The notes: generated from the sequence alone by a model not told the origin. DNA of 64,000 nt from Flavobacteriaceae bacterium (GCA_028284745.1 JANQRC010000017.1:1-64000); one strand, 5' to 3'; positions 1 to 9,001 are shown, numbered from the stretch's first letter. A program made the numbers and translations.

Positions 1-399
1 ATTAGAATTCATGGAGAACATTCCTGAAATGATACATGCAATATGCTGAAAGACAGCTGCTTCACTCTGTGGCTTCCCTCCACTGCACCACTGCCCAGCA
101 TCATTCTTTTTGAGGATCTTGATCCCGTCACCGCCACAACCATTGGCTGGTTTAATGGCCATGGCATGATAGTGTCTACAATCTTGCCACTTTTTCTTGA
201 TATCACTCATCTTTCTGATCACGGCAAAGGTTTCGGCACAGGCGATGCCATTTTGATGTAGTACTTCTTTGGTCAGTACTTTATCATCGGCCAAGCGGTA
301 GTTCTCGCGCTTGTTATGCGCATAGATCAGCTCTATGTTCCTTTGATTCAACCCCATTACTCCTAGCGGGTTGCTGATGTTGAGGATCTTGTGTAACAT
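1..399 (-). CDS. ATP-grasp ligase, alpha-L-glutamate ligase-like (partial, N-terminal 133 residues)
   Basis: The frame is open from an ATG at 399 to the window edge, so the C-terminal part is missing. The visible protein starts MLHKILNISNPLGVMGLNQRN and shows two features of the RimK-like ATP-grasp proteins: the ADDK-LTKE segment (residues 37-45) and a glycine-rich KPANGCGGDGI loop (83-93) that normally covers the ATP phosphates. Such proteins join an amino acid to a carboxyl group, but the substrate of this subfamily is unsettled. It follows the transglutaminase/7TM gene with a single base between stop and start, so the two are almost certainly co-transcribed; this gene pair recurs in many bacteria. 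Assignment of the family is firm, the reaction is inference. Confidence 0.82.
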   Translation of the reverse strand, partial: MLHKILNISNPLGVMGLNQRNIELIYAHNKRENYRLADDKVLTKEVLHQNGIACAETFAVIRKMSDIKKKWQDCRHYHAMAIKPANGCGGDGIKILKKNDAGQWCSGGKPQSEAAVFQHIACIISGMFSMNSN

Positions 400-400
400 G

Positions 401-1987
401 TTATATCGCTTTTGTGTTGAACAGCAGTTTAAAGCGAAGTAGTTCAGTAGCCCTAAGGCCAATGTATCGCCCCAAGAACATGGCACAGACAATCGTGATC
501 AACAATAGCTCGGGAAACACAATGATGATCGATGCTAGCAACTTGCTCGAGAGCATGACGTAGCAAAAGGCTACTGCGACTAGGGTTTGAAACAACGTTC
601 CTGTCGCCTTTTGAAAACCATCTTCCAAGATCAGGCTAGAAAAGCGTTCAGCAGAAACCGTAATGATGATGGTGGGAAAAAAGGTCAGCGCTGTGAGAAA
701 CTTGATATCGGTCACCATCCCAATGCAAGACCCTATGACCATGACCAGGACCATGATGGTCAAGGAAATGACCAACTTAGGCGTATAGAGCAACCCCAAC
801 CGATTGAACAACCTAGACACTATGCCCACAAAGAGGATCAGAAACACAAACAATAAGAGTCCTGTTAAAAATCCCGTTTCCAAAAGTGAATAGGCGATCA
901 GCACTGGCAGAAAGACCCCAAAGGTCCTCAGGCCGACCACATTCCTAAGAAATGCCACGACCAACCCCCCAATGGGAAGCATCAACAACAAGATCAGTGC
1001 GTCTATAGAGAGTAGCTTTCCTTCTACCAATCCCCAAAGGCTGATCGGAGAGATTCCAGAGAACTGTTGGGCGTTGAGATTCAAAAAGGGGATGTTGTTC
1101 TGCTTTTTGATGACGTACGTATAATCAAAGTCAATTCCTGCCGTATGGGTGATCATAAACTCATCACCTGTATACAATTCAAGGTAGTTCGCCGGCAGGT
1201 ATGCGAAGTGCCCATTTAGCGTGTCGAAAGGAACCCACACATCATTGATGTTCACCTCGGCCCATACGTGGGTGGTACGCTTGTCTGCATCTTCAAGAAT
1301 GATCCCTCCTTTGATCCGAGCTGGATAGCCCAAGTTTCGCATCAAGGCAACGAAGACACGACTCTTCCCATTGCAAGAGGCTCTGTTCTGTTCGAGCGCG
1401 GTAACGGCATCTGTAAGGGTGATGATCGGGGCGCTGGGAATTCGGCGCACAAAGTCAAATACTTTTCCGACCAGTTGTTCATCCGAAGAGGAAGTAGCTT
1501 CCAATTTTGATGCAATAGCCTCTATTTGCACATTATCGGACTGTATGTAGGCTGTGGCAATTAAATAGGTCTTGTGCTTGGGGGCTGCCTTCACAAAATT
1601 GGAGGGTAGCTGATACGACCTTGACTTGCCCTTATAAGTGAAGCTGTATTCAATACTCTCATAATTGTTGTTCTCCGCTGTTGTCCAATGCCCTAATAGA
1701 TCATCGGCTATGGAAAAGGATCTAAAGGATAGTGTTCCATGCTTCCTACTTTCTTGATCGGTAATGCGTTGATGCGCGTTGTTCTTAGGCAGGTATGCCT
1801 TGATCTTGGTTTCGCCTTCGCCTGCAGACCTGAAGAAGTACTGATAAGATACGTTGTACATCTCCTCGGCATAAAAATCGTCTACATGCTTAGACACAGG
1901 AATGGCCTTTACGGCCAGCGAGATAATCGCTAGTATCAGTAATATGACTGCAGTGCTCTTGAAATGGTTGGGCGCGTTCATAATCAA
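401..1987 (-). CDS. Transglutaminase-like protein with C-terminal 7TM domain
   Basis: A 528-residue inner-membrane protein. One N-terminal membrane helix (about 13-28) anchors a periplasmic domain with a transglutaminase-like core (about 165-270), followed by a block of seven hydrophobic helices (about 328-520). This is the UUP1-type architecture usually annotated as inactive transglutaminase, yet here Cys205 (in NRASCNGKSR), His240 (in TTHVWAEV) and Asp255 (in VPFD) line up as a possible intact catalytic triad. The ATP-grasp gene follows one base downstream. The gene is divergent from the ECF sigma gene, and an ECF-type promoter matching the one before fecR lies 24 bases before its ATG. Function is not established; peptide modification in the envelope is a guess. 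Confidence 0.85.
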   Translation of the reverse strand: MIMNAPNHFKSTAVILLILAIISLAVKAIPVSKHVDDFYAEEMYNVSYQYFFRSAGEGETKIKAYLPKNNAHQRITDQESRKHGTLSFRSFSIADDLLGHWTTAENNNYESIEYSFTYKGKSRSYQLPSNFVKAAPKHKTYLIATAYIQSDNVQIEAIASKLEATSSSDEQLVGKVFDFVRRIPSAPIITLTDAVTALEQNRASCNGKSRVFVALMRNLGYPARIKGGIILEDADKRTTHVWAEVNINDVWVPFDTLNGHFAYLPANYLELYTGDEFMITHTAGIDFDYTYVIKKQNNIPFLNLNAQQFSGISPISLWGLVEGKLLSIDALILLLMLPIGGLVVAFLRNVVGLRTFGVFLPVLIAYSLLETGFLTGLLLFVFLILFVGIVSRLFNRLGLLYTPKLVISLTIMVLVMVIGSCIGMVTDIKFLTALTFFPTIIITVSAERFSSLILEDGFQKATGTLFQTLVAVAFCYVMLSSKLLASIIIVFPELLLITIVCAMFLGRYIGLRATELLRFKLLFNTKAI

Positions 1988-2010
1988 ATGTTTTTTTGTT
2001 AATTTTGAAA

Positions 2011-2043
2011 GTAGAACAGCTTAAATAGAATCTACCCTACCCC
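2011..2043 (-). promoter_or_regulatory. ECF-sigma-type promoter of the transglutaminase operon
   Basis: Read on the minus strand the site is GGGGTAGGGTA (2043-2033), a 14-base spacer, then TGTTCTAC (2018-2011). The same pattern, with the same spacer length and one base different in the second box, occurs before fecR at 2579-2611. The conserved boxes around unrelated spacers make chance unlikely. It would start transcription about 15-20 bases before the ATG at 1987. Recognition by the neighbouring FecI-like sigma factor is inferred. Confidence 0.7.
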
Positions 2044-2064
2044 TAGGGTCAAATTTTTTGCTAT

Positions 2065-2574
2065 ATGAGCAATCCCTCCTCTGTTTGTGACCAAGGGGTC
2101 TTCAATGAAATCTTTGACGCGCAATCAGAAGCACTTCGCAACTACCTGTATTATCAGTGTGGCGATCTGCAACAAGCCGAAGACCTTACCCAAGATGCCT
2201 TTGTCAAGCTTTGGAAGCATTGCAAGAAAGTGCTGCTTGAGAAAGCCCGTGCCTTTTTGTTCACCGTAGCCAAGAACGCTTTTTACAACCAAGTGGCACA
2301 CAAGAGAATTGTTTTGGAATACAAAAAGAAAGCTCCCCGATATGTCGAGACCGAAACCCCCGAACACCAACTAGAGCAAAAGGAGTTTATGGTTCAATTA
2401 GAGGAAGCGATCAATGCGTTGCCTGATGGGCAGCGAGAGGTATTCCTCTTAAATAGAATTGACAAAAAGACCTATAAGGAGATCGCCGAAATGTTAGGGG
2501 TCTCGCAAAAGGCTATTGAAAAGCGGATGCACAAGGCACTGGTAAAAATGCGCAAAACGATAAAGAATATTTAA
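2065..2574 (+). CDS. FecI-like ECF RNA polymerase sigma factor
   Basis: A 169-residue ECF sigma factor. Region 2 (about 22-90) binds the polymerase and the -10 box (QQAEDLTQDAFVKLWKH); region 4 (about 115-165) carries the helix-turn-helix LPDGQREVFLLNRIDKKTYKEIAEMLGVSQKAIEKR, here cited only as the segment 113-151, that reads the -35 box. There is no extra domain. It is followed after 49 bases by a FecR anti-sigma factor and then a TonB-dependent receptor, the classic iron-citrate-type signalling trio: ligand on the receptor, signal through FecR, release of the sigma factor. Two matching promoters flank the gene (2011-2043 minus and 2579-2611 plus), suggesting it controls both neighbours. Confidence 0.93.
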   Translation: MSNPSSVCDQGVFNEIFDAQSEALRNYLYYQCGDLQQAEDLTQDAFVKLWKHCKKVLLEKARAFLFTVAKNAFYNQVAHKRIVLEYKKKAPRYVETETPEHQLEQKEFMVQLEEAINALPDGQREVFLLNRIDKKTYKEIAEMLGVSQKAIEKRMHKALVKMRKTIKNI

Positions 2575-2578
2575 CTAG

Positions 2579-2611
2579 GGGGTAGGGTAAACCCGTGCAC
2601 ACCTGTTATAC
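2579..2611 (+). promoter_or_regulatory. ECF-sigma-type promoter of fecR and the TonB receptor
   Basis: GGGGTAGGGTA (2579-2589), 14-base spacer, TGTTATAC (2604-2611), ending 12 bases before the fecR ATG at 2624, so the leader would be very short. It is the partner of the minus-strand site at 2011-2043. It lies between the sigma and anti-sigma genes, the usual place for self-regulated ECF promoters in Bacteroidetes. Confidence 0.7.
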
Positions 2612-2623
2612 CATTGTTAAGCC

Positions 2624-3532
2624 ATGTTTGAAGAAAGAGACGACACCATATTAGCCCGATGGTTGGCCGGTGAGCTAACCCCAGAAGAGCAACGTGCTTT
2701 TGAGCGATCGCCCGAGTATACCACATACGAGAACTTGGCAAGGGGTCTAGACCGCTATAAGAAGCCCGAGTTTGACAAGGACCGGCTCAAAAACCAAGTT
2801 TGGAATCACATCAACGCTTCCTCGAAAGGGAACGTCATCCCTCTAAAGCCTCTATACTATTCGATAGCCGTGGCTGCCTCCCTATTACTTTTTATAGGTC
2901 TCTTCTTCAATCAGGTGACCTATGAAACTGGTACTGGAGAGCAACTGGCGATCATCTTGCCTGATGGTTCTGAAATACAGTTAAACGCCAAATCCAAATT
3001 GCAGCGGAATCGCTTTTTTTGGAACTCGAACAAAAGCGTTTCGCTAGAAGGTGAAGGATTCTTTATCATTGAAAAAGGACAAGATTTCTCTGTGCAGACC
3101 AAGGCAGGTACGGTCTCTGTGCTAGGCACCGAGTTCAATGTCAAGACCAGAACCGCTTTCTTCGAGCTTGCCTGCTATGAGGGCAAGGTGCGATTTGACA
3201 ACCAGAAGAAGGCCATTTCAGAAACCCTTGCCGTCGGGCAAGGCCTTCGCATCGATAACAAACTGGAACGCATCACCATTGAGAGAAGCACACCCGATTG
3301 GGTCGATGGCAAAAGTACCTTCACCTCTACGCCGCTAAGCGAGGTAATTGCAGAGCTAGAGGCCCAATACGATATCAATATCATGTCCCAGCGGATCAAT
3401 ATTAGCCATCATTTTACTGGAAGTTTCACACACAACGATCTAGACCTCGCCCTCAAAACAGTGTTTGTCCCTATGGGCATCAACTACCAATTAAGTGAAG
3501 ACCAAAAAACCTTGACCCTTATAGTACCTTAA
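2624..3532 (+). CDS. FecR-type anti-sigma factor
   Basis: A 302-residue single-pass inner-membrane protein. Residues 1-70 form the cytoplasmic sigma-binding part (ARWLAGELTPEEQRAFE), a membrane helix spans about 77-95, a periplasmic FecR domain follows (about 103-200, with the GTEFNVKT and YEGKVRF strands typical of the family), and the C-terminal DUF4974 domain (about 232-300) is the part expected to contact the receptor's STN domain. It sits between the ECF sigma gene and the TonB-dependent receptor, eight bases before the receptor. It should hold the sigma factor inactive until the receptor binds its ligand. Confidence 0.93.
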   Translation: MFEERDDTILARWLAGELTPEEQRAFERSPEYTTYENLARGLDRYKKPEFDKDRLKNQVWNHINASSKGNVIPLKPLYYSIAVAASLLLFIGLFFNQVTYETGTGEQLAIILPDGSEIQLNAKSKLQRNRFFWNSNKSVSLEGEGFFIIEKGQDFSVQTKAGTVSVLGTEFNVKTRTAFFELACYEGKVRFDNQKKAISETLAVGQGLRIDNKLERITIERSTPDWVDGKSTFTSTPLSEVIAELEAQYDINIMSQRINISHHFTGSFTHNDLDLALKTVFVPMGINYQLSEDQKTLTLIVP

Positions 3533-3540
3533 AGCTCATT

Positions 3541-6165
3541 TTGATGAAGAAGTTCGTTTTCCTGACCTGCCTCCTCTTTGGTATCATCGTGAATGCCCAA
3601 CAGACACTTACTGTGAATTATGACGATCGACCACTAAAAGAAGTCATTCAGGATCTAGAGAAGCAAACCTCCTTTTCATTTGCCTTCAGCGATGAGGTCG
3701 TCACAGGAAAAAGCTTCCACTTTTCTGCGACCGATATCGCCATAGAATCATTGCTGGAAGAACTGACTAGGCAAACACGCTTGATCTTCGAAAAAGTCTC
3801 TGAAGTTCAAATCCTGATCAGTGCGCCCAACAATAAAATTTCGGTCTGTGGCTATTTGTTTGATGCTCGATCTAGAGAAGTACTTCCTTTTGCAACCATC
3901 CATGTAGACCAATCCACAAAAGGCACAACCTCTGACGAGAACGGATATTTTATAGTTGAAGATATCAATGCAAGCGCTTCATTGATCGTACAATACGTTG
4001 GCTATCAAGACAAGAAGTTGCTTGCAGAGACCTATCAGAACGAAACCTGCAAGAATATCTTGCTACGACCCCAGGTACAGCCCTTGAGTGAAGTTGTAGT
4101 AACTGGCTACCTCACAAAAGGCGTGAATAAGAATAGTAACGGTTCGCTTAGCCTGTCTAACAAAGACCTGGGCATACTGCCCGGGCTTGTAGAGCCCGAT
4201 GTGTTCCAAAGCTTGCAATTGGTTCCTGGCATTACAAGTCTAGACGAATCAGCATCCGATATCCAGATCCGTGGAGGGTCTGCAGATCAGAACCTGATCT
4301 TGTATGACAACATCAAATTATACAACACAGGGCACTTTTTTGGAATGATCTCTACGATCAATCCGTTTGTGGCCAAGACCACCAAAGTCTACAAAGGAGG
4401 TGCCAGCCCAAAGTATGGCGATCGCATTTCGGGGGTCATAGACATTGTCTCAGAAACCGAAATCCCCCAGCAAACGTCGGGAGGTTTGGGCATTAACGGC
4501 ACTCATGGCGATGCCTATCTTGAAGCGCCCTTAGCCAAAGAAGTTGGGTTGGTCCTCTCGGTAAGAAGATCATATACCGACTTGCTTCAGACACCCACTT
4601 TTGATGCATTGGCCGAAAAAGTATTCCAGAACACTAAAGTAGTGACCAACGCAAATGGCCAAATTATAGAGGATGGCGACATCCAAAGTGAAATTGAAGG
4701 GGAAGAAGATTTTTTCTTCTACGACGGCAGTGCCAAACTGCTTATTCAACCTTCTGAAAATGACAGGATCGCCATCAGCGGGATGTTTACCAGCAACGAC
4801 TTGGACTTTCAGTCGGTAGACGACGAGAATATCAATGCAGACCGCTTGGTGGTCCAAAACCAAGGTGGCAGCTTTTCGTGGGAAGGCACCAAGCATATGA
4901 GATGGCACCATGCCATAAAAGCATATTACTCCAACTTTGATAGTGACTACGCGAATTCGGTGACAGACGATGTTATAGTCGAAGAGGAAAATCTAAGAAA
5001 GAATAGCGTGGAAGAACTGGGCTTGGATGTCAATATTGGCTATGACCTTCGACCTAGGCATCATATCTTGGCGGGATACCAGTTTAGCAATACAGATGTT
5101 TTTTTCCAGTTATTCAGAGATGAGTTTGGAGATGCTGATATCAATCCCGACGACAATGACGACATTATCATAGACCCAGCGTCTAGAGATTTCAACGAAA
5201 TACGAGAAGGGTCCAATAAATCACATTCGCTATATGCAGAATATCAATACAGGCCCACAAACAAAGGGCTTGTGAGCCTAGGCGTAAGAGGTTCGCACTA
5301 TTCGCTAGTCGACGATTATTTTTTTGAACCTCGGTTGAATGTGGAATATCCGCTCAGCAAGAGCCTGCGCCTAAAGGCCTCTGCAGAAAGGCGGTACCAA
5401 TCGATCAGCCAATTGGTCGAGTTCGAAGATGTGCAGCTGCGGCTAGAAGATCGCATTTGGACACTTTCTGATGGTGCTGAGATTCCCATACTCAAAAGCA
5501 CGCAACTCTCTGGCGGGTTTTTGATTGCTGCCAAAGGCTGGACCCTTGATATTGATGGTTATCTTAAGAATATTGACGGGCTCACTTCTTTTACCAATGG
5601 ATTCACCAGTACCTCGGAAGAGTTTTCAGAAGGAGAAAGCAAGATCATCGGCGTCGACTTCCTATTGAAGAAAAAGATCGACAACTACAGGGTCTGGCTG
5701 GGATATACTTTCAATGATATCGAATATACCTTCCCCGAGATCCAGGCTTCAGCATTTCCTGGCAATAACGATGTGACCCACAATTTCAATATTTCTAATT
5801 CGCTATCGTCGAGGTCATGGGACTTCTCTCTGGGCTGGTCATATCGAACAGGTGCCCCATTTACTCCAGCGGATAGCTTTGATGCTTCCACAGGAGATAT
5901 TGATTTTGCTGCCGTGAACAGTGGCCGTTTGCCAGATCATCATCGTTTAGATGCTTCGATAAGATATAAATTCACCTTCAAGAAAAATACCGCTATTCGT
6001 GGTTCTTTGGGCATTTCGTTTAAGAACATCTATGCACGCCAGATCCCCATTTCTGTTTCCTATCGCGTCGATGAAGATCCCGCTACCGGGTCAGGAGAAT
6101 TGAATCGGATAGAACAACTCTCGTTGGGCTTTACTCCAAATGCTACTTTGCGTATTTTCTTTTAA
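3541..6165 (+). CDS. TonB-dependent outer-membrane receptor with STN signalling domain
   Basis: An 874-residue outer-membrane protein with signal peptide (1-20). In order: STN domain (about 22-95) that passes the ligand signal to FecR, a carboxypeptidase-regulatory-like beta-sandwich (about 100-180), the plug (about 185-320, with QIRGGSADQNLILYDNI) and a 22-strand-type barrel ending in the aromatic residue expected for BAM recognition (TLRIFF). There is no SusD gene after it, so it is not a SusCD polysaccharide pair; the FecIR context points to a regulated transporter for a siderophore, metal complex or other small ligand, which the sequence does not reveal. A start one codon later (Met2) is equally possible. 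Confidence 0.93.
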   Translation: MMKKFVFLTCLLFGIIVNAQQTLTVNYDDRPLKEVIQDLEKQTSFSFAFSDEVVTGKSFHFSATDIAIESLLEELTRQTRLIFEKVSEVQILISAPNNKISVCGYLFDARSREVLPFATIHVDQSTKGTTSDENGYFIVEDINASASLIVQYVGYQDKKLLAETYQNETCKNILLRPQVQPLSEVVVTGYLTKGVNKNSNGSLSLSNKDLGILPGLVEPDVFQSLQLVPGITSLDESASDIQIRGGSADQNLILYDNIKLYNTGHFFGMISTINPFVAKTTKVYKGGASPKYGDRISGVIDIVSETEIPQQTSGGLGINGTHGDAYLEAPLAKEVGLVLSVRRSYTDLLQTPTFDALAEKVFQNTKVVTNANGQIIEDGDIQSEIEGEEDFFFYDGSAKLLIQPSENDRIAISGMFTSNDLDFQSVDDENINADRLVVQNQGGSFSWEGTKHMRWHHAIKAYYSNFDSDYANSVTDDVIVEEENLRKNSVEELGLDVNIGYDLRPRHHILAGYQFSNTDVFFQLFRDEFGDADINPDDNDDIIIDPASRDFNEIREGSNKSHSLYAEYQYRPTNKGLVSLGVRGSHYSLVDDYFFEPRLNVEYPLSKSLRLKASAERRYQSISQLVEFEDVQLRLEDRIWTLSDGAEIPILKSTQLSGGFLIAAKGWTLDIDGYLKNIDGLTSFTNGFTSTSEEFSEGESKIIGVDFLLKKKIDNYRVWLGYTFNDIEYTFPEIQASAFPGNNDVTHNFNISNSLSSRSWDFSLGWSYRTGAPFTPADSFDASTGDIDFAAVNSGRLPDHHRLDASIRYKFTFKKNTAIRGSLGISFKNIYARQIPISVSYRVDEDPATGSGELNRIEQLSLGFTPNATLRIFF

Positions 6166-6183
6166 TTTAATTACATTTAGGCC

Positions 6184-6699
6184 ATGAATTTCATCGATAT
6201 CATTCTCGGAGCGATCATTCTTTTTGGAGCGATCCGCGGTATAAAGAATGGGCTCTTCGTAGAGGTTGCCTCTTTGGTCGCGATCGTAGCTGGTATATAC
6301 GGGGCCATACACTTCTCGTACATCGTGGGAGATTATTTAGGCCAACGTGTGAGCTGGGATGAGAAATACTTAAATCTAGCATCCTTTGCCATTACATTTG
6401 TCATCATTCTCCTGACCGTCTCATGGTTGGGAAAGCTATTGACCAAGATTGCCGATTTTGCTGCCTTGGGCATACTGAACAAAATTCTGGGCGGGGCTTT
6501 TGGCGGGTTGAAATTGGCCGTGATATTGGGAGCTATCCTGGTATTCTTTCATAGGACCAACAATATGATCTCTTTTATCGACGAGGAGACCATTGAAGGA
6601 TCGGCACTCTACAAGCCTGTACGAGAACTAGGAGATGCCGTATTCAAATGGGTGTTGAAGGAAACCGAAGATGGCAAAGAACAAGACACCATATCATAA
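6184..6699 (+). CDS. CvpA family membrane protein
   Basis: A 171-residue protein with four hydrophobic helices (about 3-21, 24-44, 62-84, 100-122) and the N-terminal FIDIILGAIILFGAIRGIKNG pattern, here residues 3-23, typical of CvpA proteins, which in other bacteria matter for colicin V export, purine-linked growth or envelope stress. It begins 18 bases after the TonB receptor and may be read through from it, although the functional link is unclear. Confidence 0.85.
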   Translation: MNFIDIILGAIILFGAIRGIKNGLFVEVASLVAIVAGIYGAIHFSYIVGDYLGQRVSWDEKYLNLASFAITFVIILLTVSWLGKLLTKIADFAALGILNKILGGAFGGLKLAVILGAILVFFHRTNNMISFIDEETIEGSALYKPVRELGDAVFKWVLKETEDGKEQDTIS

Positions 6700-6745
6700 A
6701 AGGCCAAAGTAGAGGAACCTAGGCCTTGTCCTTTTTATACACTTG
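6700..6745. terminator. Possible bidirectional terminator between cvpA and the carbonic anhydrase gene
   Basis: An interrupted hairpin with outer stem AAGGCC/GGCCTT is followed on the plus strand by a T-rich stretch (CCTTTTTAT). It lies between two convergent genes. The stem is short, so confidence is low. Confidence 0.35.
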
Positions 6746-6757
6746 GTATTCTTTTCT

Positions 6758-7387
6758 CTAAAGAAGCGTTACTTTCCCACTACCTAGTGCATATACGCCG
6801 CCAACAATCTTGATCTCTCCATTATCTTCCATCTCTTTGAGGATGGGGCTTCTTTCGCGGATACGGTCTATGGTAAGCTTCACATTGTTGGCAACGGTCT
6901 TGGCCACCATTTCCTTGTTGGCAGAAGTCGCTTCACCATCAACTTGATCAGCAGATACATGTACAGCTGGTGTAATGTTGGCTAGCATAGAGGTGATGTT
7001 GCCAAGTTCTACGCCATCAATAGCTGCCTTCACAGCACCGCAGGATTCATGGCCGAGTACGAGGATCAATTTACTTCCCGCTACTTTACAAGAATATTCA
7101 AGACTTCCAAGGATGTCTACATTCTCGAAATTGCCCGCCACGCGCGACACAAAGATATCGCCGATGCCTTGATCAAAGATCGTTTCTACAGGAACGCGCG
7201 AATCAATACAAGAGAGCACTACTGCTTTTGGGTATTGTCCGCCGGTAGTATCTTGCCGTTGACTGGCAAAGTCACGGCTTTCCATTCGTGCTGCTGTAAA
7301 GCGATCATTGCCTGCAATAAGGTCTTGCAGAACTGTAGCTGGAGTAAATGCTGCCTGAGCAGCCATGTCTAGTGCTTTAGTAATCAT
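6758..7387 (-). CDS. Beta-class carbonic anhydrase
   Basis: A 209-residue enzyme interconverting CO2 and bicarbonate. The zinc and catalytic residues of beta-carbonic anhydrases are in place: Cys60-Ile-Asp62-Ser-Arg64, His113 and Cys116 (LGHESCGAVKAA). There is no obvious signal peptide, so it is probably cytoplasmic. The SulP transporter gene lies 21 bases upstream on the same strand, so the two form an operon in which imported bicarbonate and CO2 would be equilibrated, plausibly feeding carboxylases for anaplerotic carbon fixation or pH control. Confidence 0.95.
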   Translation of the reverse strand: MITKALDMAAQAAFTPATVLQDLIAGNDRFTAARMESRDFASQRQDTTGGQYPKAVVLSCIDSRVPVETIFDQGIGDIFVSRVAGNFENVDILGSLEYSCKVAGSKLILVLGHESCGAVKAAIDGVELGNITSMLANITPAVHVSADQVDGEATSANKEMVAKTVANNVKLTIDRIRERSPILKEMEDNGEIKIVGGVYALGSGKVTLL

Positions 7388-7408
7388 ATTGTCTCGGTTT
7401 CTAGCTTT

Positions 7409-9001
7409 TTATGCTGATTTTGAATTTAGTTTAAAGAATTCTATGTAGCTATCAGGATTCTCTACGATCCCTCTTTCTGAATACAGTTTGATATCGATGT
7501 TCCGCTCTTTTGCCTTCGTGGCGAAATCTTCTAAAATTTCAATGATGTCGTTATCTAGGTATCTGGTCTTTCGAACGTCTAATTCAAGATATGAATTTTC
7601 AGGTAAATTGTCTAGCTCTTTCAGAATAGCACCTTTATTGAAGAATGTAACCTCTTCGGCAAGCGTCATTTTGATTTTTCCGTCGTCTACATCTTCACCT
7701 TCCTTATGTAAAAAGTGTGAGTTTCTGAAGCTTTTGTAGAGTACCACAAAAATACCTACCGCAAGCCCTAGCCCTATTCCTTTTAAAAGGTCCGTGAATA
7801 CAATACCCAAAACCGTAACGATAAATGGCACATATTGTGTCCAACCACCATTGTACATTGCCCTGAATGTTGAAGGCTTGGCAAGCTTATATCCCACAAT
7901 AAAAAGAACTGCCGCCAATACCGATAACGGTATGTAATTAAGTATCTGAGGAATGGTGATCACTGAGATCAACAGAAAAAGGCCATGAATAATAGCGCTG
8001 GCTTTTGTCTGCCCACCAGATTGTACGTTCGCCGAGCTACGTACGATCACTTGCGTAATTGGCAGTCCGCCTATCAAGCCTGATATCATGTTGCCCGTAC
8101 CTTGAGCAAGCAATTCGCGATTGGTAGGCGTTACTCTTTTGTGTGGGTCTAACTTGTCTGTCGCCTCAACACAAAGCAACGTTTCAAGTGATGCTACCAA
8201 AGCAATGGTAAATCCAGTGATCAAGACATCTGGCCTAGCAATTACTTCAAAGTTTGGAAATGCCAACTGCGACTTTAGGTCATTTAGGCTTTCAGGCACA
8301 GGGACTGAGACTAGATGCTCAGGGCCTAGGCCCAGGCTATCTCCTTTGGTGACCAGAAAGAAGATGATCCCGGCAATTACAGCCACCAATGGCCCTTGTA
8401 CAAGCTGGAAGATCTTTCCCTTTTTACTAAGCACATTACTCCATAGAACAAGTATGCCCATGGCAATCAGTGCGATCAGTGTGGCTCCTTTATCAAAGTT
8501 TCCACTTAGCAAGGCATTAAGTGTCTTCAATAATTCGGTAAATGTGTTCTCGCCATCTACTTGAAGAAACGCAAAGTCACCTTCAGGGTTTTTATCTATT
8601 CCAAAGAAATAAGGGATCTGCTTCAAGATGATAATGATTCCGATACCTGTCAACATTCCCTTTATTACCGAGGAAGGAAAGTAGTACCCAATGATTCCGA
8701 GCCTTAGCACCCCGAACAACAACTGGATCGCTCCACCTAAAACCACAGCTACCAGGAAGTTTTCCCAACCGCCTAGTGCCGTAATTGCAGTAAGAACAAT
8801 GGCTGCTAGCCCGGCAGCCGGACCACTGACACCTATTTGAGAGCCACTTAATAGCCCAACAATGATGCCACCTATTATTCCTGCGATCAGGCCAGAAAAT
8901 AGAGGTGCGCCACTGGCCAGTGCAATCCCCAAACATAAGGGAAGGGCCACAAAAAATACAACAATACTAGCGGGAAGATCGCTCTTTAAATTTTTGAACA
9001 T
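7409..9001 (-). CDS. SulP family anion transporter with STAS domain (probable bicarbonate transporter)
   Basis: About 530 residues: a SulP membrane domain with multiple helices from residue 6 to about 400 (LPASIVVFFVALPLCLGIALASG and GVSGPAAGLAAIVL, typical of helices 1 and 3) and a cytoplasmic STAS domain at about 425-520. The frame can be extended to 9031, but starting at the ATG at 9001 (MFKNLKSDLPAS) matches the usual SulP N-terminus. Substrates in the family include sulfate and bicarbonate; the adjacent carbonic anhydrase gene favours bicarbonate. Such pairs are known in marine flavobacteria. Confidence 0.93.
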   Translation of the reverse strand: MFKNLKSDLPASIVVFFVALPLCLGIALASGAPLFSGLIAGIIGGIIVGLLSGSQIGVSGPAAGLAAIVLTAITALGGWENFLVAVVLGGAIQLLFGVLRLGIIGYYFPSSVIKGMLTGIGIIIILKQIPYFFGIDKNPEGDFAFLQVDGENTFTELLKTLNALLSGNFDKGATLIALIAMGILVLWSNVLSKKGKIFQLVQGPLVAVIAGIIFFLVTKGDSLGLGPEHLVSVPVPESLNDLKSQLAFPNFEVIARPDVLITGFTIALVASLETLLCVEATDKLDPHKRVTPTNRELLAQGTGNMISGLIGGLPITQVIVRSSANVQSGGQTKASAIIHGLFLLISVITIPQILNYIPLSVLAAVLFIVGYKLAKPSTFRAMYNGGWTQYVPFIVTVLGIVFTDLLKGIGLGLAVGIFVVLYKSFRNSHFLHKEGEDVDDGKIKMTLAEEVTFFNKGAILKELDNLPENSYLELDVRKTRYLDNDIIEILEDFATKAKERNIDIKLYSERGIVENPDSYIEFFKLNSKSA

